DNA from: Canicola haemoglobinophilus
Lineage (GTDB): Bacteria; Pseudomonadota; Gammaproteobacteria; Enterobacterales; Pasteurellaceae
Direction of reading: 5' to 3'
Assembly (NCBI RefSeq): GCF_002015075.1
Contig: NZ_MUXZ01000008.1
Location: forward strand, 62,001-126,000
DNA length: 64,000 bases
Shown: piece by piece, positions 43,901 through 52,774 of the stretch
Numbering within the stretch: the stretch's first letter is position 1
How the letters are laid out: each line of letters begins with the position of its first letter
Translations under genes and position numbers: made by a program
Notes under the pieces: model-generated
What the model saw: only the letters and a program-made list of their open reading frames with translations
Databases searched by the model: none
Told to the model about the DNA's origin: nothing

Positions 43901-44806
43901 AATGGCAGTTGGGTGGTTGTGAGTTTCCACTTTCATTAAGATGTGGGCATCTTCGTTGTGGTAGCGATATTGCCCGTCTTGATCAGGGAAGAAACGCCCC
44001 ACTTTTGAGCCTTCCATGACTGCGGCATTATCTTTATAGGCAGAAAGCACATAGTCAGGGGTTTTCTCAAAGGTATTTTTAATCATTTTGAACAGGGATT
44101 TATCCTGTTTTTCGCCATCAATCACCCAGTCGGCATTGAAGATTTTATGGCGGCAATGCTCCGAGTTGGCTTGGGCGAACATATACAGCTCAATATCGTT
44201 CGGGTTGCGTCCAAGTGCGGTGAAATTTTCCACTAAATAATCAATTTCATCTTCCGCTAATGCTAAACCTAAATTCACATTGGCATCTTCCAAGGCTTTA
44301 CGTCCTCCGCCTAATACATCAACCGTAGTAAATTCCTTCGGCTGCTGTTGAGCGAAAAGTGCCGCCCCTTCGCCTTCATTGCTTAACACCGTTTCAAGCA
44401 TACGGTCGTGCAGCAAGCCTTTTAAGGTCGCAAGTTGCTCATCAGTCGGTTGGGCTGAAAATTCAAAATAGTACGCCAAACCACGCTCAATACGGTTGAT
44501 TTCCGCTAAACCGCAGTTATGAGCAATATCTGTTGCCTTTGAAGACCAAGAGGAAATCGTGCCAAGACGAGGGGTAACAATCAGACAAAAACCTGTTGGG
44601 CTGTGTTCTTCAAGGGTTGGACCATAATGCAAGAGGGCTTTGAGCTTGTCTTCCTGCTCCGTTGCAAGCGGTGCATTTAGCTCCACAAAATGCAAATATT
44701 CCGCATAAACAGATTGCACAGGCAGTTGATGTTGTTGGAATTTTTGTTGAAGTTGGTTTAAACGAAATTCAGAAAGGGCTGGTGAGCCACGGAAAACTTG
44801 TAACAT
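40916..44806 (-). CDS. purL: Phosphoribosylformylglycinamidine synthase PurL
   Basis: Converts FGAR to FGAM in purine synthesis using glutamine and ATP. This is the large single-chain form (1296 aa). The N-terminal and linker regions are followed by the synthase core (VETHNHPTAISPFPGAATG, LGGPAMNIGLGGGAASS). The C-terminal glutaminase has its cysteine in GVCNGCQM and the catalytic His/Glu near MMPHPERVFR. A PurR-like operator lies 63 bp upstream of the start. Confidence 0.98.
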   Translation of the reverse strand: MLQVFRGSPALSEFRLNQLQQKFQQHQLPVQSVYAEYLHFVELNAPLATEQEDKLKALLHYGPTLEEHSPTGFCLIVTPRLGTISSWSSKATDIAHNCGLAEINRIERGLAYYFEFSAQPTDEQLATLKGLLHDRMLETVLSNEGEGAALFAQQQPKEFTTVDVLGGGRKALEDANVNLGLALAEDEIDYLVENFTALGRNPNDIELYMFAQANSEHCRHKIFNADWVIDGEKQDKSLFKMIKNTFEKTPDYVLSAYKDNAAVMEGSKVGRFFPDQDGQYRYHNEDAHILMKVETHNHPTAISPFPGAATGSGGEIRDEGATGRGAKPKAGLTGFSVSNLVIPNFEQPWENPLSKPNRIASALDIMIEGPLGGAAFNNEFGRPALLGYFRTYEEKVNSFAGEEVRGYHKPIMLAGGIGNIRAEHVQKGEIPVGAKLIVLGGPAMNIGLGGGAASSMASGKSKEDLDFASVQRENPEMERRCQEVIDRCWQLGEDNPILFIHDVGAGGLSNAMPELVHDGERGGKFDLRSILCDEKGMSPLEIWCNESQERYVLAVAPEKLELFTALCERERAPFAVIGEATEEKHLTLSDSHFDNKPIDLPMNVLLGKTPKMTRDVLSKTVENAPLAQDEIQLKEALHRVLRLPVVAEKTFLITIGDRSVTAMVARDQMVGPWQIPVADCAVTTASLDSYHGEAMSMGERAPVALLDFGASARLAVAESITNIAATNIGDIKRIKLSANWMSAAGHEGEDAGLYEAVKAVGEELCPALGITIPVGKDSMSMKTTWNENGEQKAVTAPLSLVISAFARVEDVRKTVTPQLRTDKGTTRLLLIDLGEGKNRLGATALTQVYKQLGDKPADVVNVETLKNFFNAMQALVAQQKLLAYHDRSDGGLIATLAEMAFAGNCGVEVDISALGDNDLAVLFNEELGAVIQISDSELNNVREILNAHNLLPITKELGAVVEGDLFEISRGTRKLLSEKRSELRGIWAELTHQMQRLRDNPECADQEFETKKDPNNKGLSVHLTYDINEDIAAPYINKGVKPTIAILREQGVNSHYEMAAAFDRAGFNSIDVHMSDLMSGRRNLKDFNALVACGGFSYGDVLGAGGGWAKSILFNPMLRDQFSQFFANPNTLTLGVCNGCQMVSNLAEIIPGTENWPRFVRNKSERFEARVGLVRINDTNNHWFAGMAGSHMPIAVSHGEGQVEFKNSEQLHNLQDQNLIIAQYIDNNLQPTETYPANPNGSALGITAIGNADGRVAIMMPHPERVFRAVSNSWYPEDWNEDGAWMRMFRNARVVL

Positions 44807-44868
44807 AAACTTTTTGACCTTGGTATATAAATAAAAAATCGGCGCTATTATAAAGTAAATTTTTCAAA

Positions 44869-44884
44869 ACGAAAACGTTTGCGT
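44869..44884 (-). promoter_or_regulatory. PurR-like operator upstream of purL
   Basis: ACGAAAACGTTTGCGT differs from the PurR consensus ACGCAAACGTTTGCGT at one position. Its place 63 bp before purL fits purine repression of this gene. The rest of the 269-bp gap to ccmF holds one uptake sequence and no other feature that I recognise. Confidence 0.75.
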
Positions 44885-45075
44885 GAACGCTTGGAGAAGA
44901 TAAATAAAGAAGTGCGGTAGCTAAAATTAATGTTTTATCTTATTTCGGACTGGATTTTAAAGCTGCACAATAAAGGATTGTAAACAAAGATTTTTATTTT
45001 TGGTGTATGAATTGAATTTCCCTTATTCTAGGTTATTATATCGCCCCGATATTATTTGCTATTTTGAAAAATCAC

Positions 45076-46971
45076 ATGATCCCTGAACTTGGTTTTATTG
45101 CATTACTTATTGCTTTTATTTGTTCCTTATTACTTGCGATTGTGCCACAAATTGGCATTTGGCAAGGTAAGATAAATTTAATGGCAAGCGCTCGTAATTT
45201 AAGTTATTTGTTCGCTATTTTTACCACCCTTTCTATCGGTATTCTGGCTTATTCTTTCGCAGTTGATGATTTTTCTTTGGAATATGTTGCAGCCCATTCG
45301 AATTCACAATTGCCTATTTTCTTCAAAATTGCAGCTACTTGGGGCGGTCATGAAGGGTCAATGTTGTTCTGGCTATTTGCTTTAAGTTTATGGGCAATGG
45401 CATTTGCTTTTTTTAGTCGCAAAATAGATCCTATTATTGCAACGCAAGCTCAAGTTATTTTAGGGCTGATTTGTGCTGGTTTTGCTTTTTTTATTATCTT
45501 CTTTTCTAATCCTTTTATTCGTATTTTCCCTGCGCCATTAGAGGGGCGAGATCTTAATCCTATGTTGCAAGATATAGGACTAATTTTTCATCCTCCTTTA
45601 TTGTATTTGGGCTATGTTGGTTTCGCAGTAAATTTTGCCCTGACCGTTGCAGCTTTAGTAAGTGGACATTTAGATGCGGCTATTGCACGTTGGACAAGAT
45701 CTTGGGTTCTAGTTTCTTGGTTTTTTTTAACCTTGGGCATTATGTTAGGTTCATGGTGGGCATATTATGAATTAGGCTGGGGTGGCTGGTGGTTTTGGGA
45801 TCCTGTGGAAAATGCTTCTTTAATGCCATGGTTATTAGGACTTGGCTTATTACATAGCTTGTCTGTCACTGAACAACGGGGCATTTTCAGCTACTGGACG
45901 ATTTTATTTTCCCTCTTTGCCTTTGCTTTTAGCTTGCTTGGAACATTTATTGTTCGTTCGGGTGTGCTCACTTCCGTACATGCCTTTGCTATGGACGGTG
46001 AGAGAGGAATTGCGTTATTAATGCTATTTTTCCTATTAACTGTCAGTTCAATGACTTTATTTGCCTTAAAAGCAAATGTGCAATCAAGTGCGGTACGTTT
46101 TCGTTTAGTTTCAAAAGAAAGTGTCATGTTGCTAGCAAATATTTTGTTTACAGTCGCAACGGCGAGTGTTTTCCTCGGCACTTTTTATCCGATGCTATTT
46201 AGTACTTTGGGCTGGGGTTCTATTTCTGTTGGTGCGCCTTATTTCAATACTATTTTTATTCCTTTATTAATTATTGCTTTGTTGGCAATGATTTTAGTTT
46301 TGGCAACATTTTGGCAAAAAATAAAAGCAACTGCGCTGCGCCGTTCTTTATGGTTGTTATTGCCTGCTTTGATTTTGGCTTACATCATCATTGCCTACAC
46401 AATTCAACAAAACGATGCTTTGCAATTTGAACCTATTGCCTTGATTTTTATGACCTTGGCTTTATGGCTATTGTTTACAACCTTGTGGACAAATTGGTTC
46501 AAGTTATCGCTAAAACATTTTGCCACGATACTAGCCCATGGTGGCGTGGCAATTACTGTTATTGGTGCGACAATGTCGAGCTATTTTGCGAGTGAAATTG
46601 GTGTGCGCTTAGCACCAAATGATCGTCAAGAACTCAATGGCTATGAGTTCCATTATTTAGGATTTACCAATGAAATAGGGCCAAATTACACGAGTGAAAA
46701 AGCTCATTTTGAGATTTACAAAAATCAGCAAAAAATTACCGCACTTTATCCCGAACGCCGCCATTATGATGTGCGTACAATGAATATGTCTGAAGTTGGT
46801 TTGCAATGGGGTTGGTTTGGCGATTTATATATTGTGATGGGCGATAAACTTGGTGTGGGGGAATTTACTTTCCGCTTGCATTATAAACCTTTTGTCCGCT
46901 GGCTTTGGGTTGGGGGTATTTTAATGGCACTAGGTGCTTTACTTGCGATGTTTGGAGTGCGTAAAAAATGA
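45076..46971 (+). CDS. ccmF: Cytochrome c heme lyase subunit CcmF
   Basis: Inner-membrane protein that attaches heme to apocytochrome c with CcmH. About 14-15 transmembrane segments and the heme-handling WWD motif GWGGWWFWDPVENASLMPW are visible. ATG 45076 gives MIPELGFIALL and 631 aa (usual ~647). It heads ccmF-dsbE-ccmH-ccmI; the ccmABCDE genes are not in this window. Confidence 0.96.
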   Translation: MIPELGFIALLIAFICSLLLAIVPQIGIWQGKINLMASARNLSYLFAIFTTLSIGILAYSFAVDDFSLEYVAAHSNSQLPIFFKIAATWGGHEGSMLFWLFALSLWAMAFAFFSRKIDPIIATQAQVILGLICAGFAFFIIFFSNPFIRIFPAPLEGRDLNPMLQDIGLIFHPPLLYLGYVGFAVNFALTVAALVSGHLDAAIARWTRSWVLVSWFFLTLGIMLGSWWAYYELGWGGWWFWDPVENASLMPWLLGLGLLHSLSVTEQRGIFSYWTILFSLFAFAFSLLGTFIVRSGVLTSVHAFAMDGERGIALLMLFFLLTVSSMTLFALKANVQSSAVRFRLVSKESVMLLANILFTVATASVFLGTFYPMLFSTLGWGSISVGAPYFNTIFIPLLIIALLAMILVLATFWQKIKATALRRSLWLLLPALILAYIIIAYTIQQNDALQFEPIALIFMTLALWLLFTTLWTNWFKLSLKHFATILAHGGVAITVIGATMSSYFASEIGVRLAPNDRQELNGYEFHYLGFTNEIGPNYTSEKAHFEIYKNQQKITALYPERRHYDVRTMNMSEVGLQWGWFGDLYIVMGDKLGVGEFTFRLHYKPFVRWLWVGGILMALGALLAMFGVRKK

Positions 46972-47492
46972 GCCGTAAATTAATGTTTATTCCGCTTATT
47001 TTGATTTTAGCGGTTTGTGCCATGTTGCTTTTGGGCTTACAACAAGATCCAAAGAAAATCGCATCGGCGTTAATTGGTAAGCCTGTACCCGAATTTTCCC
47101 AAGCAGATTTGTTTAATCCGACTAAGCAGTTAAGCAATCAAAACCTTCCCAATGAAGTTTTTCTCATTAATGTATGGGGTTCTTGGTGTGAATATTGTAA
47201 ACAAGAGCATCCGATTTTAATGGAATTAGCACAGCAGGGCATCAAAATTGTGGGCTTAAATTATCGTGATAAGCCACAAAGTGCGGTTGCAATGCTTGAG
47301 AGAATGGGAAATCCTTTTGTATTAGTTGTGAATGATAGTAAAGGTACATTGGCGATGAAGTTAGGTGTCGATGGTGCACCAGAAACTTATATTGTGGATA
47401 AACATGGCGTGATTCGTTATCGCCATTCGGGCGCTTTTGATCCTGAGCTTGTGCAAAAAGTGATTTTGCCTGAATTAGCAAAATGGAAATAG
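46968..47492 (+). CDS. dsbE: Thiol:disulfide interchange protein DsbE (CcmG)
   Basis: Membrane-anchored thioredoxin-fold protein that keeps the heme-binding cysteines of apocytochrome c reduced. N-terminal anchor (FIPLILILAVCAMLLLGL), redox site WGSWCEYCKQEH, cis-proline region VDGAPETYIVD. 174 aa. Its ATG overlaps the ccmF stop (ATGA). Confidence 0.95.
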   Translation: MSRKLMFIPLILILAVCAMLLLGLQQDPKKIASALIGKPVPEFSQADLFNPTKQLSNQNLPNEVFLINVWGSWCEYCKQEHPILMELAQQGIKIVGLNYRDKPQSAVAMLERMGNPFVLVVNDSKGTLAMKLGVDGAPETYIVDKHGVIRYRHSGAFDPELVQKVILPELAKWK

Positions 47493-47510
47493 AATTGTGA
47501 GATGTTGTGA

Positions 47511-47984
47511 ATGAGAAGATTAGTATTATTGTTATGTTTTTTGTCTGCATTTTCTTTTGCGGAAATGGTGGATACTTACCAATTTAAAAATAACGATGAT
47601 CGCAATCGTGCTGTTGCTTTAGCAAAATCTTTGCGTTGTCCACAATGTCAAAATCAAAATCTGGTGGAGTCAAATTCCCCTATTGCCTATGATTTGCGCC
47701 TTGAGGTTTATCAAATGGTCAATGAAGGGAAAAGCAATGAACAAATTGTGGCTACTTTAACGGATCGATTTGGTGATTTTGTGCGCTATGATCCGCCATT
47801 CAAAAGCACTACTTTGCTGTTATGGGGATTGCCTTTTGTGTTACTGATTTTGTCAGCTTGTGCTAGTTGGTTTTATCTTAAAAGACGAGATAAGTCAGGC
47901 TCACAACTCAATTCGCAACTTAACTCTCAGCTCAGTGTGGAGCAACAAGCTGAGTTAAAAAAATTATTAGAAAAAGTGGAATAA
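47511..47984 (+). CDS. ccmH: Cytochrome c maturation protein CcmH
   Basis: Periplasmic thiol protein of the heme lyase complex. Signal peptide (LVLLLCFLSAFSFA), redox motif LRCPQCQNQN, then a C-terminal transmembrane helix (LLLWGLPFVLLILSACASW). The tail has a short QLNSQLNSQL repeat. 157 aa. It corresponds to the N-terminal half of E. coli CcmH; the TPR half is the separate next gene. Confidence 0.94.
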   Translation: MRRLVLLLCFLSAFSFAEMVDTYQFKNNDDRNRAVALAKSLRCPQCQNQNLVESNSPIAYDLRLEVYQMVNEGKSNEQIVATLTDRFGDFVRYDPPFKSTTLLLWGLPFVLLILSACASWFYLKRRDKSGSQLNSQLNSQLSVEQQAELKKLLEKVE

Positions 47985-47987
47985 AAA

Positions 47988-48821
47988 ATGACAATATTTA
48001 TTTTGGGCTTACTGATTTTTAGCATAATTGGCTTGTTGATTTTTGTTCCCTTTGGTCAAAAAATTGATTGGCAAAAGAACTATCGCCAACAAGAAAATAT
48101 CCGACTTTACCAGCAACAAGTGCAGCATAATATTGCGCCAGAACTTGCCGATGAATTTGCTCAACGTTTATTGGCGGATGAAAAACAGTTACAGAAACAA
48201 GATCGTTCTCAATTACTTATGAGTAAAAGTGCGGTCGGTTTTTCCTTTATTTTGTTCTTCCTTTTATTGTTATTGCCGAGCGCTTATTATTTTTCCCTTA
48301 ATCGTTTTACCCATGCGCAACAAGGCGAACAAATGATTTTGGCTCGAGAGCAAGAATTGGCACAAGCTACCACAGAGCAAAAAAATGATGACTATATTAC
48401 GCGTATTCAAAATCGTTTAAGACAGGATCCGAATAATATTGAACATTGGGTCGAGCTTGGTAAGGCATATATGTTGAGCAATGAATTTAGCAATGCCTTA
48501 ATTGCCTATTCTAACGCAGAACGTTTAGGCGGAAGTTCGCCCGCACTTTTAGGTTTGGCGGCTACCGCACTTTATTATCAAAATGGTCAGAAAATGAATG
48601 CCGATATTCAGAAATTGATCGATGCTGCTTTACAGCAAGATCCGCAAGAGGTTTCTATTTTATCCTTGCAAGCTGGAGAGGCATTTTTAAAAGCAGATTA
48701 TGCTTTGGCATTAAGTTTATGGCAGAAAATTTTGGATAGTGGCAAATCTAATGTTGAGCGCCGTAGTATTATTCAAAATATGCAAATGGCAGAAGTATTA
48801 CAACAGGCAAAAAGCCAATAA
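47988..48821 (+). CDS. ccmI: CcmI: TPR-containing cytochrome c biogenesis protein
   Basis: A 277-aa protein with two N-terminal transmembrane segments (about 2-22 and 83-105), a helical region, and a periplasmic TPR domain (HWVELGKAYMLSNEFSNALIAYSNAERLG). CcmI proteins bind the apocytochrome C-terminus and hand it to CcmF/CcmH. It lies 3 bp after ccmH, closing the operon. Confidence 0.9.
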   Translation: MTIFILGLLIFSIIGLLIFVPFGQKIDWQKNYRQQENIRLYQQQVQHNIAPELADEFAQRLLADEKQLQKQDRSQLLMSKSAVGFSFILFFLLLLLPSAYYFSLNRFTHAQQGEQMILAREQELAQATTEQKNDDYITRIQNRLRQDPNNIEHWVELGKAYMLSNEFSNALIAYSNAERLGGSSPALLGLAATALYYQNGQKMNADIQKLIDAALQQDPQEVSILSLQAGEAFLKADYALALSLWQKILDSGKSNVERRSIIQNMQMAEVLQQAKSQ

Positions 48822-48847
48822 AAACAGAGATATACAAGGATATTATT

Positions 48848-49972
48848 TTGAACAATTTAACTGAAGTTTTTACCCTTGAACCGCAAGATAATGCTCGCTT
48901 ACAATCCCTTTGTGGCGCATTTGATGAGCACTTACAGCTAATTGAAAGTAGTTTTAATCTGGTTATTTCAAGACGTAATTTTACCTTTACTTTGCAGTCG
49001 GCAGAGGAAGAAGAAAAGGCGCATCATGTTTCTTTGCTAAAAAGTGCGGTGCAATTAATTCAGAATTTGTATGCTGATACGGCACAAATTCGTGGCAAAG
49101 TGAAAGAACTTGATTTGGAAGATGTTCATTTGGCAATTCAAGAAAGCCGAATGTTATTACAAGACAATCCACAGGCAGAGCGTGAGGAAAGTAAGGTTTA
49201 TAGCACCACGATCAAAACTAAGCGTGGTCTCATTAAACCGCGAGGTAAAAATCAAATTGAATATCTCCATAATATTTTGACCCATGATATTAGCTTTGGT
49301 ATTGGCCCTGCAGGAACGGGGAAAACATTCTTAGCAGTGGCTGCAGCAGTTGAAGCATTGGAACGCCAAGAAGTGCGCCGTATTTTGCTGACTCGCCCAG
49401 CGGTTGAAGCAGGCGAAAAATTGGGTTTCTTACCCGGTGACTTAGGGCAAAAAATTGAGCCTTATTTACGTCCTCTTTATGATGCGTTATTTGAGATGTT
49501 AGGATTTGAGCGTGTGCAAAAGTTAATGGAGCGTAATGTGATTGAAATTGCGCCATTGGCTTATATGCGTGGGCGAACTTTAAATGATAGCTTTATTATT
49601 TTAGATGAAAGCCAAAATACCACTGTTGAACAAATGAAAATGTTTTTAACCCGAATTGGCTTTAATTCTAAAGCAGTTGTTACGGGCGATGTGACGCAAA
49701 TTGACTTACCTCGTAGCCAAAAATCTGGCCTTCGCCATGCTATTGAAGTGTTAGAAAATGTGTCTGAATTAAGTTTTAATTATTTTGATAGCAAGGATAT
49801 TGTGCGTCATCCTGTTGTGGCAAAAGTGGTACAAGCTTACGATGCGTGGGAAATTCAAGATGAACTTCGCCGCCAGCAATTAGCTGAACAAAAACAAAAA
49901 GAGCGGTTAGAAAAAGCGCAAGAACAGGCTCCGAAAATGGAATTGCACGAAATAACTTTATACAAAGGTTAA
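48848..49972 (+). CDS. PhoH-family ATPase (YbeZ type)
   Basis: A 374-aa PhoH-like NTPase with Walker A GIGPAGTGKTFLAVAAA and Walker B FIILDESQNTT, close to E. coli YbeZ, which works with YbeY in RNA metabolism. Initiation is probably at TTG 48848, with AAGGA seven bases upstream; no nearby ATG fits. The C-terminal tail is a charged helix rich in E, K and Q. ybeY follows after 13 bp. Confidence 0.92.
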   Translation: MNNLTEVFTLEPQDNARLQSLCGAFDEHLQLIESSFNLVISRRNFTFTLQSAEEEEKAHHVSLLKSAVQLIQNLYADTAQIRGKVKELDLEDVHLAIQESRMLLQDNPQAEREESKVYSTTIKTKRGLIKPRGKNQIEYLHNILTHDISFGIGPAGTGKTFLAVAAAVEALERQEVRRILLTRPAVEAGEKLGFLPGDLGQKIEPYLRPLYDALFEMLGFERVQKLMERNVIEIAPLAYMRGRTLNDSFIILDESQNTTVEQMKMFLTRIGFNSKAVVTGDVTQIDLPRSQKSGLRHAIEVLENVSELSFNYFDSKDIVRHPVVAKVVQAYDAWEIQDELRRQQLAEQKQKERLEKAQEQAPKMELHEITLYKG

Positions 49973-49985
49973 AAAGGTTAACACC

Positions 49986-50450
49986 ATGAAAAATGTGATT
50001 ATTGATTTACAAATAGCCAGCGAAAATACAGAAAATTTACCCACAGCAGAGCAAATTCAGCAATGGGCAAATGCAGCAATTCGAGCTGAAAATTTAGAGC
50101 CAGAGATGACCGTACGCATTGTTGATGAAGAAGAAAGTCATCATTTGAATTTGACTTATCGTGGTAAAGATAAGCCGACCAACGTGCTTTCTTTTCCTTT
50201 TGAATGTCCAGATGAAGTTGAGTTAGCGTTACTGGGCGATTTAGTCATTTGTCGCCAAGTGGTAGAACGAGAGGCAGAAGAGCAAGAAAAGCCTTTAATG
50301 GCGCATTGGGCACATATGATTGTGCATGGCAGTTTGCATTTGTTAGGCTATGATCATATTGAAGATGATGAGGCTGAGGAAATGGAAAGTTTAGAAACTG
50401 GCATTATGCTTGGGCTCGGTTTTGCGGATCCCTATATTGCCGAGAAATAG
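49986..50450 (+). CDS. ybeY: Endoribonuclease YbeY (16S rRNA maturation factor)
   Basis: Zinc metalloprotein needed for 16S rRNA 3' end maturation and ribosome quality control. The zinc triad HGSLHLLGYDH (HxxxHxxxxxH) is intact, and TNVLSFPFECPDE is conserved. 154 aa. Confidence 0.95.
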   Translation: MKNVIIDLQIASENTENLPTAEQIQQWANAAIRAENLEPEMTVRIVDEEESHHLNLTYRGKDKPTNVLSFPFECPDEVELALLGDLVICRQVVEREAEEQEKPLMAHWAHMIVHGSLHLLGYDHIEDDEAEEMESLETGIMLGLGFADPYIAEK

Positions 50451-50460
50451 CGTAATTAAA

Positions 50461-52419
50461 ATGCTGCCACATCGTCATGTGCAAATTATTATTACCCCGA
50501 ATTTGCAAGATTTTTCACCGCACTTTTTATCCCCTCATTCACCTAATCAGGATATTCTCTGGTTAGGTTGGGAAAGACCTACCTTTAATATGAATTTTTG
50601 CCCTGTGCAAAAAGCAAAAAATTTACTTGGGCAAGAATTTGCCAATGTGATTTTTGATGCTCGTCAGGGCTTTCATTTAGAAAGTTTGGCGATTGTTGCA
50701 GGGACATTAAAAGCTGGTGGCACGCTAAATATTCTACTTAATCATTGGCAATTTTTAGCGCAACAAGAGGATATTGATAGTTTACGTTGGGCGGGGGTAG
50801 AAAATGTCATTTCAACACCGCACTTTATCCAACATTTCCAACAACTTGTTCAACAATTTCAGTTTGCTATTAGTTATTCCATAGCCCCAATTCTTACGCA
50901 AAATAGCCAACCTGATTGCCTTTTTTCAGCTCAACTTTCTACACCAATAGAGGCAAACGAGACACAGCAAAAAATCATTCAGCAAATTTTGCAGCAACAA
51001 GCCGATATGTATTTTTTAACGGCAAAACGTGGGCGAGGGAAATCCGCTTTATTAGGTTTACTCTCTCAGCAATTAAAGCAAAAAGTGTATCTCACCGCTG
51101 CGAATAAAAGTGCGGTGGATATTTTGCAAAAATTTGCGCATCAAGCTGTTACGTTTATTGCGCCCGATGAATTGGTGCAAAATTTGACAGAAAATCCACT
51201 GCAATATGAAGACGCTTGGTTATTGGTGGATGAAGCAGCTATGTTGCCTGTGAGTACGCTCGATTGTTTTAGTGCTCATTTTCAACATATTGTGTTTAGT
51301 ACCACCATTCATAGCTATGAAGGGACTGGGCGTGGTTTTAGCTTGAAATTTAAGCAACGTATTTTGCAGCAACAACAAAGAAAAAGCCTTGAGTTTGAAT
51401 TAATTGAGCCGTTGCGCTGGCATAATGATGATAAGTTAGAACCTTTTATTGATGCGCTTTTATTGCTCAATAGCGAAGATGATTTTCCTCAATCAGATTA
51501 TCAACCAGATAAGCATATTCACATAAAATCACTCAATCAACAGCAATTATCAACGCAATTAGCCGATTTTTACGGCTTACTCTCTTTGGCGCATTATCGT
51601 ACTTCTCCCGTTGATTTACGCCGTTTATTCGATGCACCAAAACAACGTTTTTACTTGGCGGAAAGCGAAAAGAAATTACTTGGTGGAATATGGGCATTAG
51701 AAGAAGGCGGATTATTTGAGCAAGAGCTTATTAGCGCAATTTGTCGAGGGGAACGCAGACCTAAAGGCAATTTAGGTGCGCAATTATTGGCATTTCAATA
51801 TCTTAATGCACAGGCTTGTGAATTGCGTTCTTTGCGCATTTCTCGTATCGCATTGCAACCAAATTGGCAAAGAAAAGGCATTGGGCAAAAGCTCATTGTT
51901 ATGATGAAAACAGAAAAGGATATTGATTTTTTATCGGTCAGTTTTGGTTACAGCACTGAATTATCAAATTTTTGGCAAAAGTGCGGTTTTAATTTGGTGT
52001 ATTTAAGTGAACATAAAGAAAGTAGTAGTGGCGCTTATAATGCGCTGGCGATTTGCCCCTTGACTGAGGAAGGAAAAGTCTTTTCTCAACAATGTATTAA
52101 CCAATTTAAACGCGATTTTGTTTTGTCTGATCACGCATTGTTAAGTGAAGTTATGCTAAATCAAGTTATTGAGGAAGAATTGACGCCCTTTGATTTATAT
52201 TCGCTACAAAATTTTGCGTTTTACCACCGCACTTTATTTGCCGCTCGACCTGCTTTATGGCGCTTGTTGAAGAAAGTAAATGCTTCTGATTGCCCAACTT
52301 TAAGAAAACATTTCGCAGGAGAAAAGGATTTTTCATTTTGCGCTGGTTATCGCCAAGGTTTAGTTATTTGCCGTCATGAAGTAAAAGAAATGTTGCAAAA
52401 ATATGAAAATTTTCTATGA
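50461..52419 (+). CDS. tmcA: tRNA(Met) cytidine acetyltransferase TmcA
   Basis: Makes N4-acetylcytidine at the wobble base of elongator tRNA-Met using acetyl-CoA and ATP. The helicase-like module has Walker A AKRGRGKSALLGLL and LLVDEAAMLPV. The GNAT domain shows ALQPNWQRKGIGQKLI. The frame is open 17 codons upstream into ybeY; I start at ATG 50461 (652 aa; usual ~670). No clear ribosome site is present, suggesting coupling to ybeY. Confidence 0.92.
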   Translation: MLPHRHVQIIITPNLQDFSPHFLSPHSPNQDILWLGWERPTFNMNFCPVQKAKNLLGQEFANVIFDARQGFHLESLAIVAGTLKAGGTLNILLNHWQFLAQQEDIDSLRWAGVENVISTPHFIQHFQQLVQQFQFAISYSIAPILTQNSQPDCLFSAQLSTPIEANETQQKIIQQILQQQADMYFLTAKRGRGKSALLGLLSQQLKQKVYLTAANKSAVDILQKFAHQAVTFIAPDELVQNLTENPLQYEDAWLLVDEAAMLPVSTLDCFSAHFQHIVFSTTIHSYEGTGRGFSLKFKQRILQQQQRKSLEFELIEPLRWHNDDKLEPFIDALLLLNSEDDFPQSDYQPDKHIHIKSLNQQQLSTQLADFYGLLSLAHYRTSPVDLRRLFDAPKQRFYLAESEKKLLGGIWALEEGGLFEQELISAICRGERRPKGNLGAQLLAFQYLNAQACELRSLRISRIALQPNWQRKGIGQKLIVMMKTEKDIDFLSVSFGYSTELSNFWQKCGFNLVYLSEHKESSSGAYNALAICPLTEEGKVFSQQCINQFKRDFVLSDHALLSEVMLNQVIEEELTPFDLYSLQNFAFYHRTLFAARPALWRLLKKVNASDCPTLRKHFAGEKDFSFCAGYRQGLVICRHEVKEMLQKYENFL

Positions 52420-52452
52420 TAGAGCGATTTTTATACCAGAAGGAGAATTGTA

Positions 52453-52617
52453 ATGTCGGAGCAATCTGAAAAGAAAGGTTTTTTTCGTCGGATGTTAGAT
52501 GCTTATAATCAATTTTGTGACGAAATGGAAGTAGATCAAGGTGCTTGTAGAAGTTGTGTACCTGTCGTTAAATTTGATGAAGATGCAAAACAAGATACGA
52601 AAAAAAGCGGTCAATAA
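52453..52617 (+). CDS. Small cysteine-containing hypothetical protein (54 aa)
   Basis: ATG 52453 follows AGAAGGAG and opens a 54-aa frame, MSEQSEKKGFFRRMLDAYNQF..., ending KKSGQ. The middle has three cysteines, FC..., GACRSC, followed by VPVVKFDEDAK. The strong ribosome site and non-random composition support a real gene. It resembles small Pasteurellaceae proteins of unknown function (perhaps DUF5363), which I cannot confirm. Metal or disulfide binding by CxxC is possible. Confidence 0.72.
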   Translation: MSEQSEKKGFFRRMLDAYNQFCDEMEVDQGACRSCVPVVKFDEDAKQDTKKSGQ

Positions 52618-52628
52618 ATCAGCATAAT

Positions 52629-52644
52629 TGTGAACTGCTTCACA
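52629..52644 (+). promoter_or_regulatory. CRP-binding site candidate upstream of the CstA-family gene
   Basis: TGTGAACTGCTTCACA is a perfect TGTGA-N6-TCACA site. It lies 130 bp before the CstA-family start, in keeping with catabolite control of a carbon-starvation transporter. Confidence 0.65.
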
Positions 52645-52710
52645 TAATAGAAAAGAAGTGTAACAAATGCATTAACCTTAGTTTACTTAAGTATAACAAA
52701 CAAATCTCTA

Positions 52711-52752
52711 AAATATGCCAGCTTTACTTAGGTGAGGCTGGCATATTTTTTT
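52711..52752 (+). terminator. Strong terminator just upstream of the CstA-family gene
   Basis: AAATATGCCAGC (52711-52722) pairs perfectly with GCTGGCATATTT (52737-52748) across a 14-nt loop, then a T run. It lies 94 bp after the small upstream gene and 22 bp before the CstA ATG. It may end the upstream transcript or act as an attenuator in the CstA leader. Confidence 0.85.
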
Positions 52753-52774
52753 ATATTATCCTTAGGTGACTATT

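Noticed and set aside
41247..44019. Several open frames on the plus strand across purL
   Set aside because: They are antisense shadows of purL with no ribosome sites or recognisable domains.
47880..47940. QLNSQLNSQL region of ccmH as a phase-variable repeat
   Set aside because: The DNA copies are imperfect and the units are in multiples of three, so frame would not switch.
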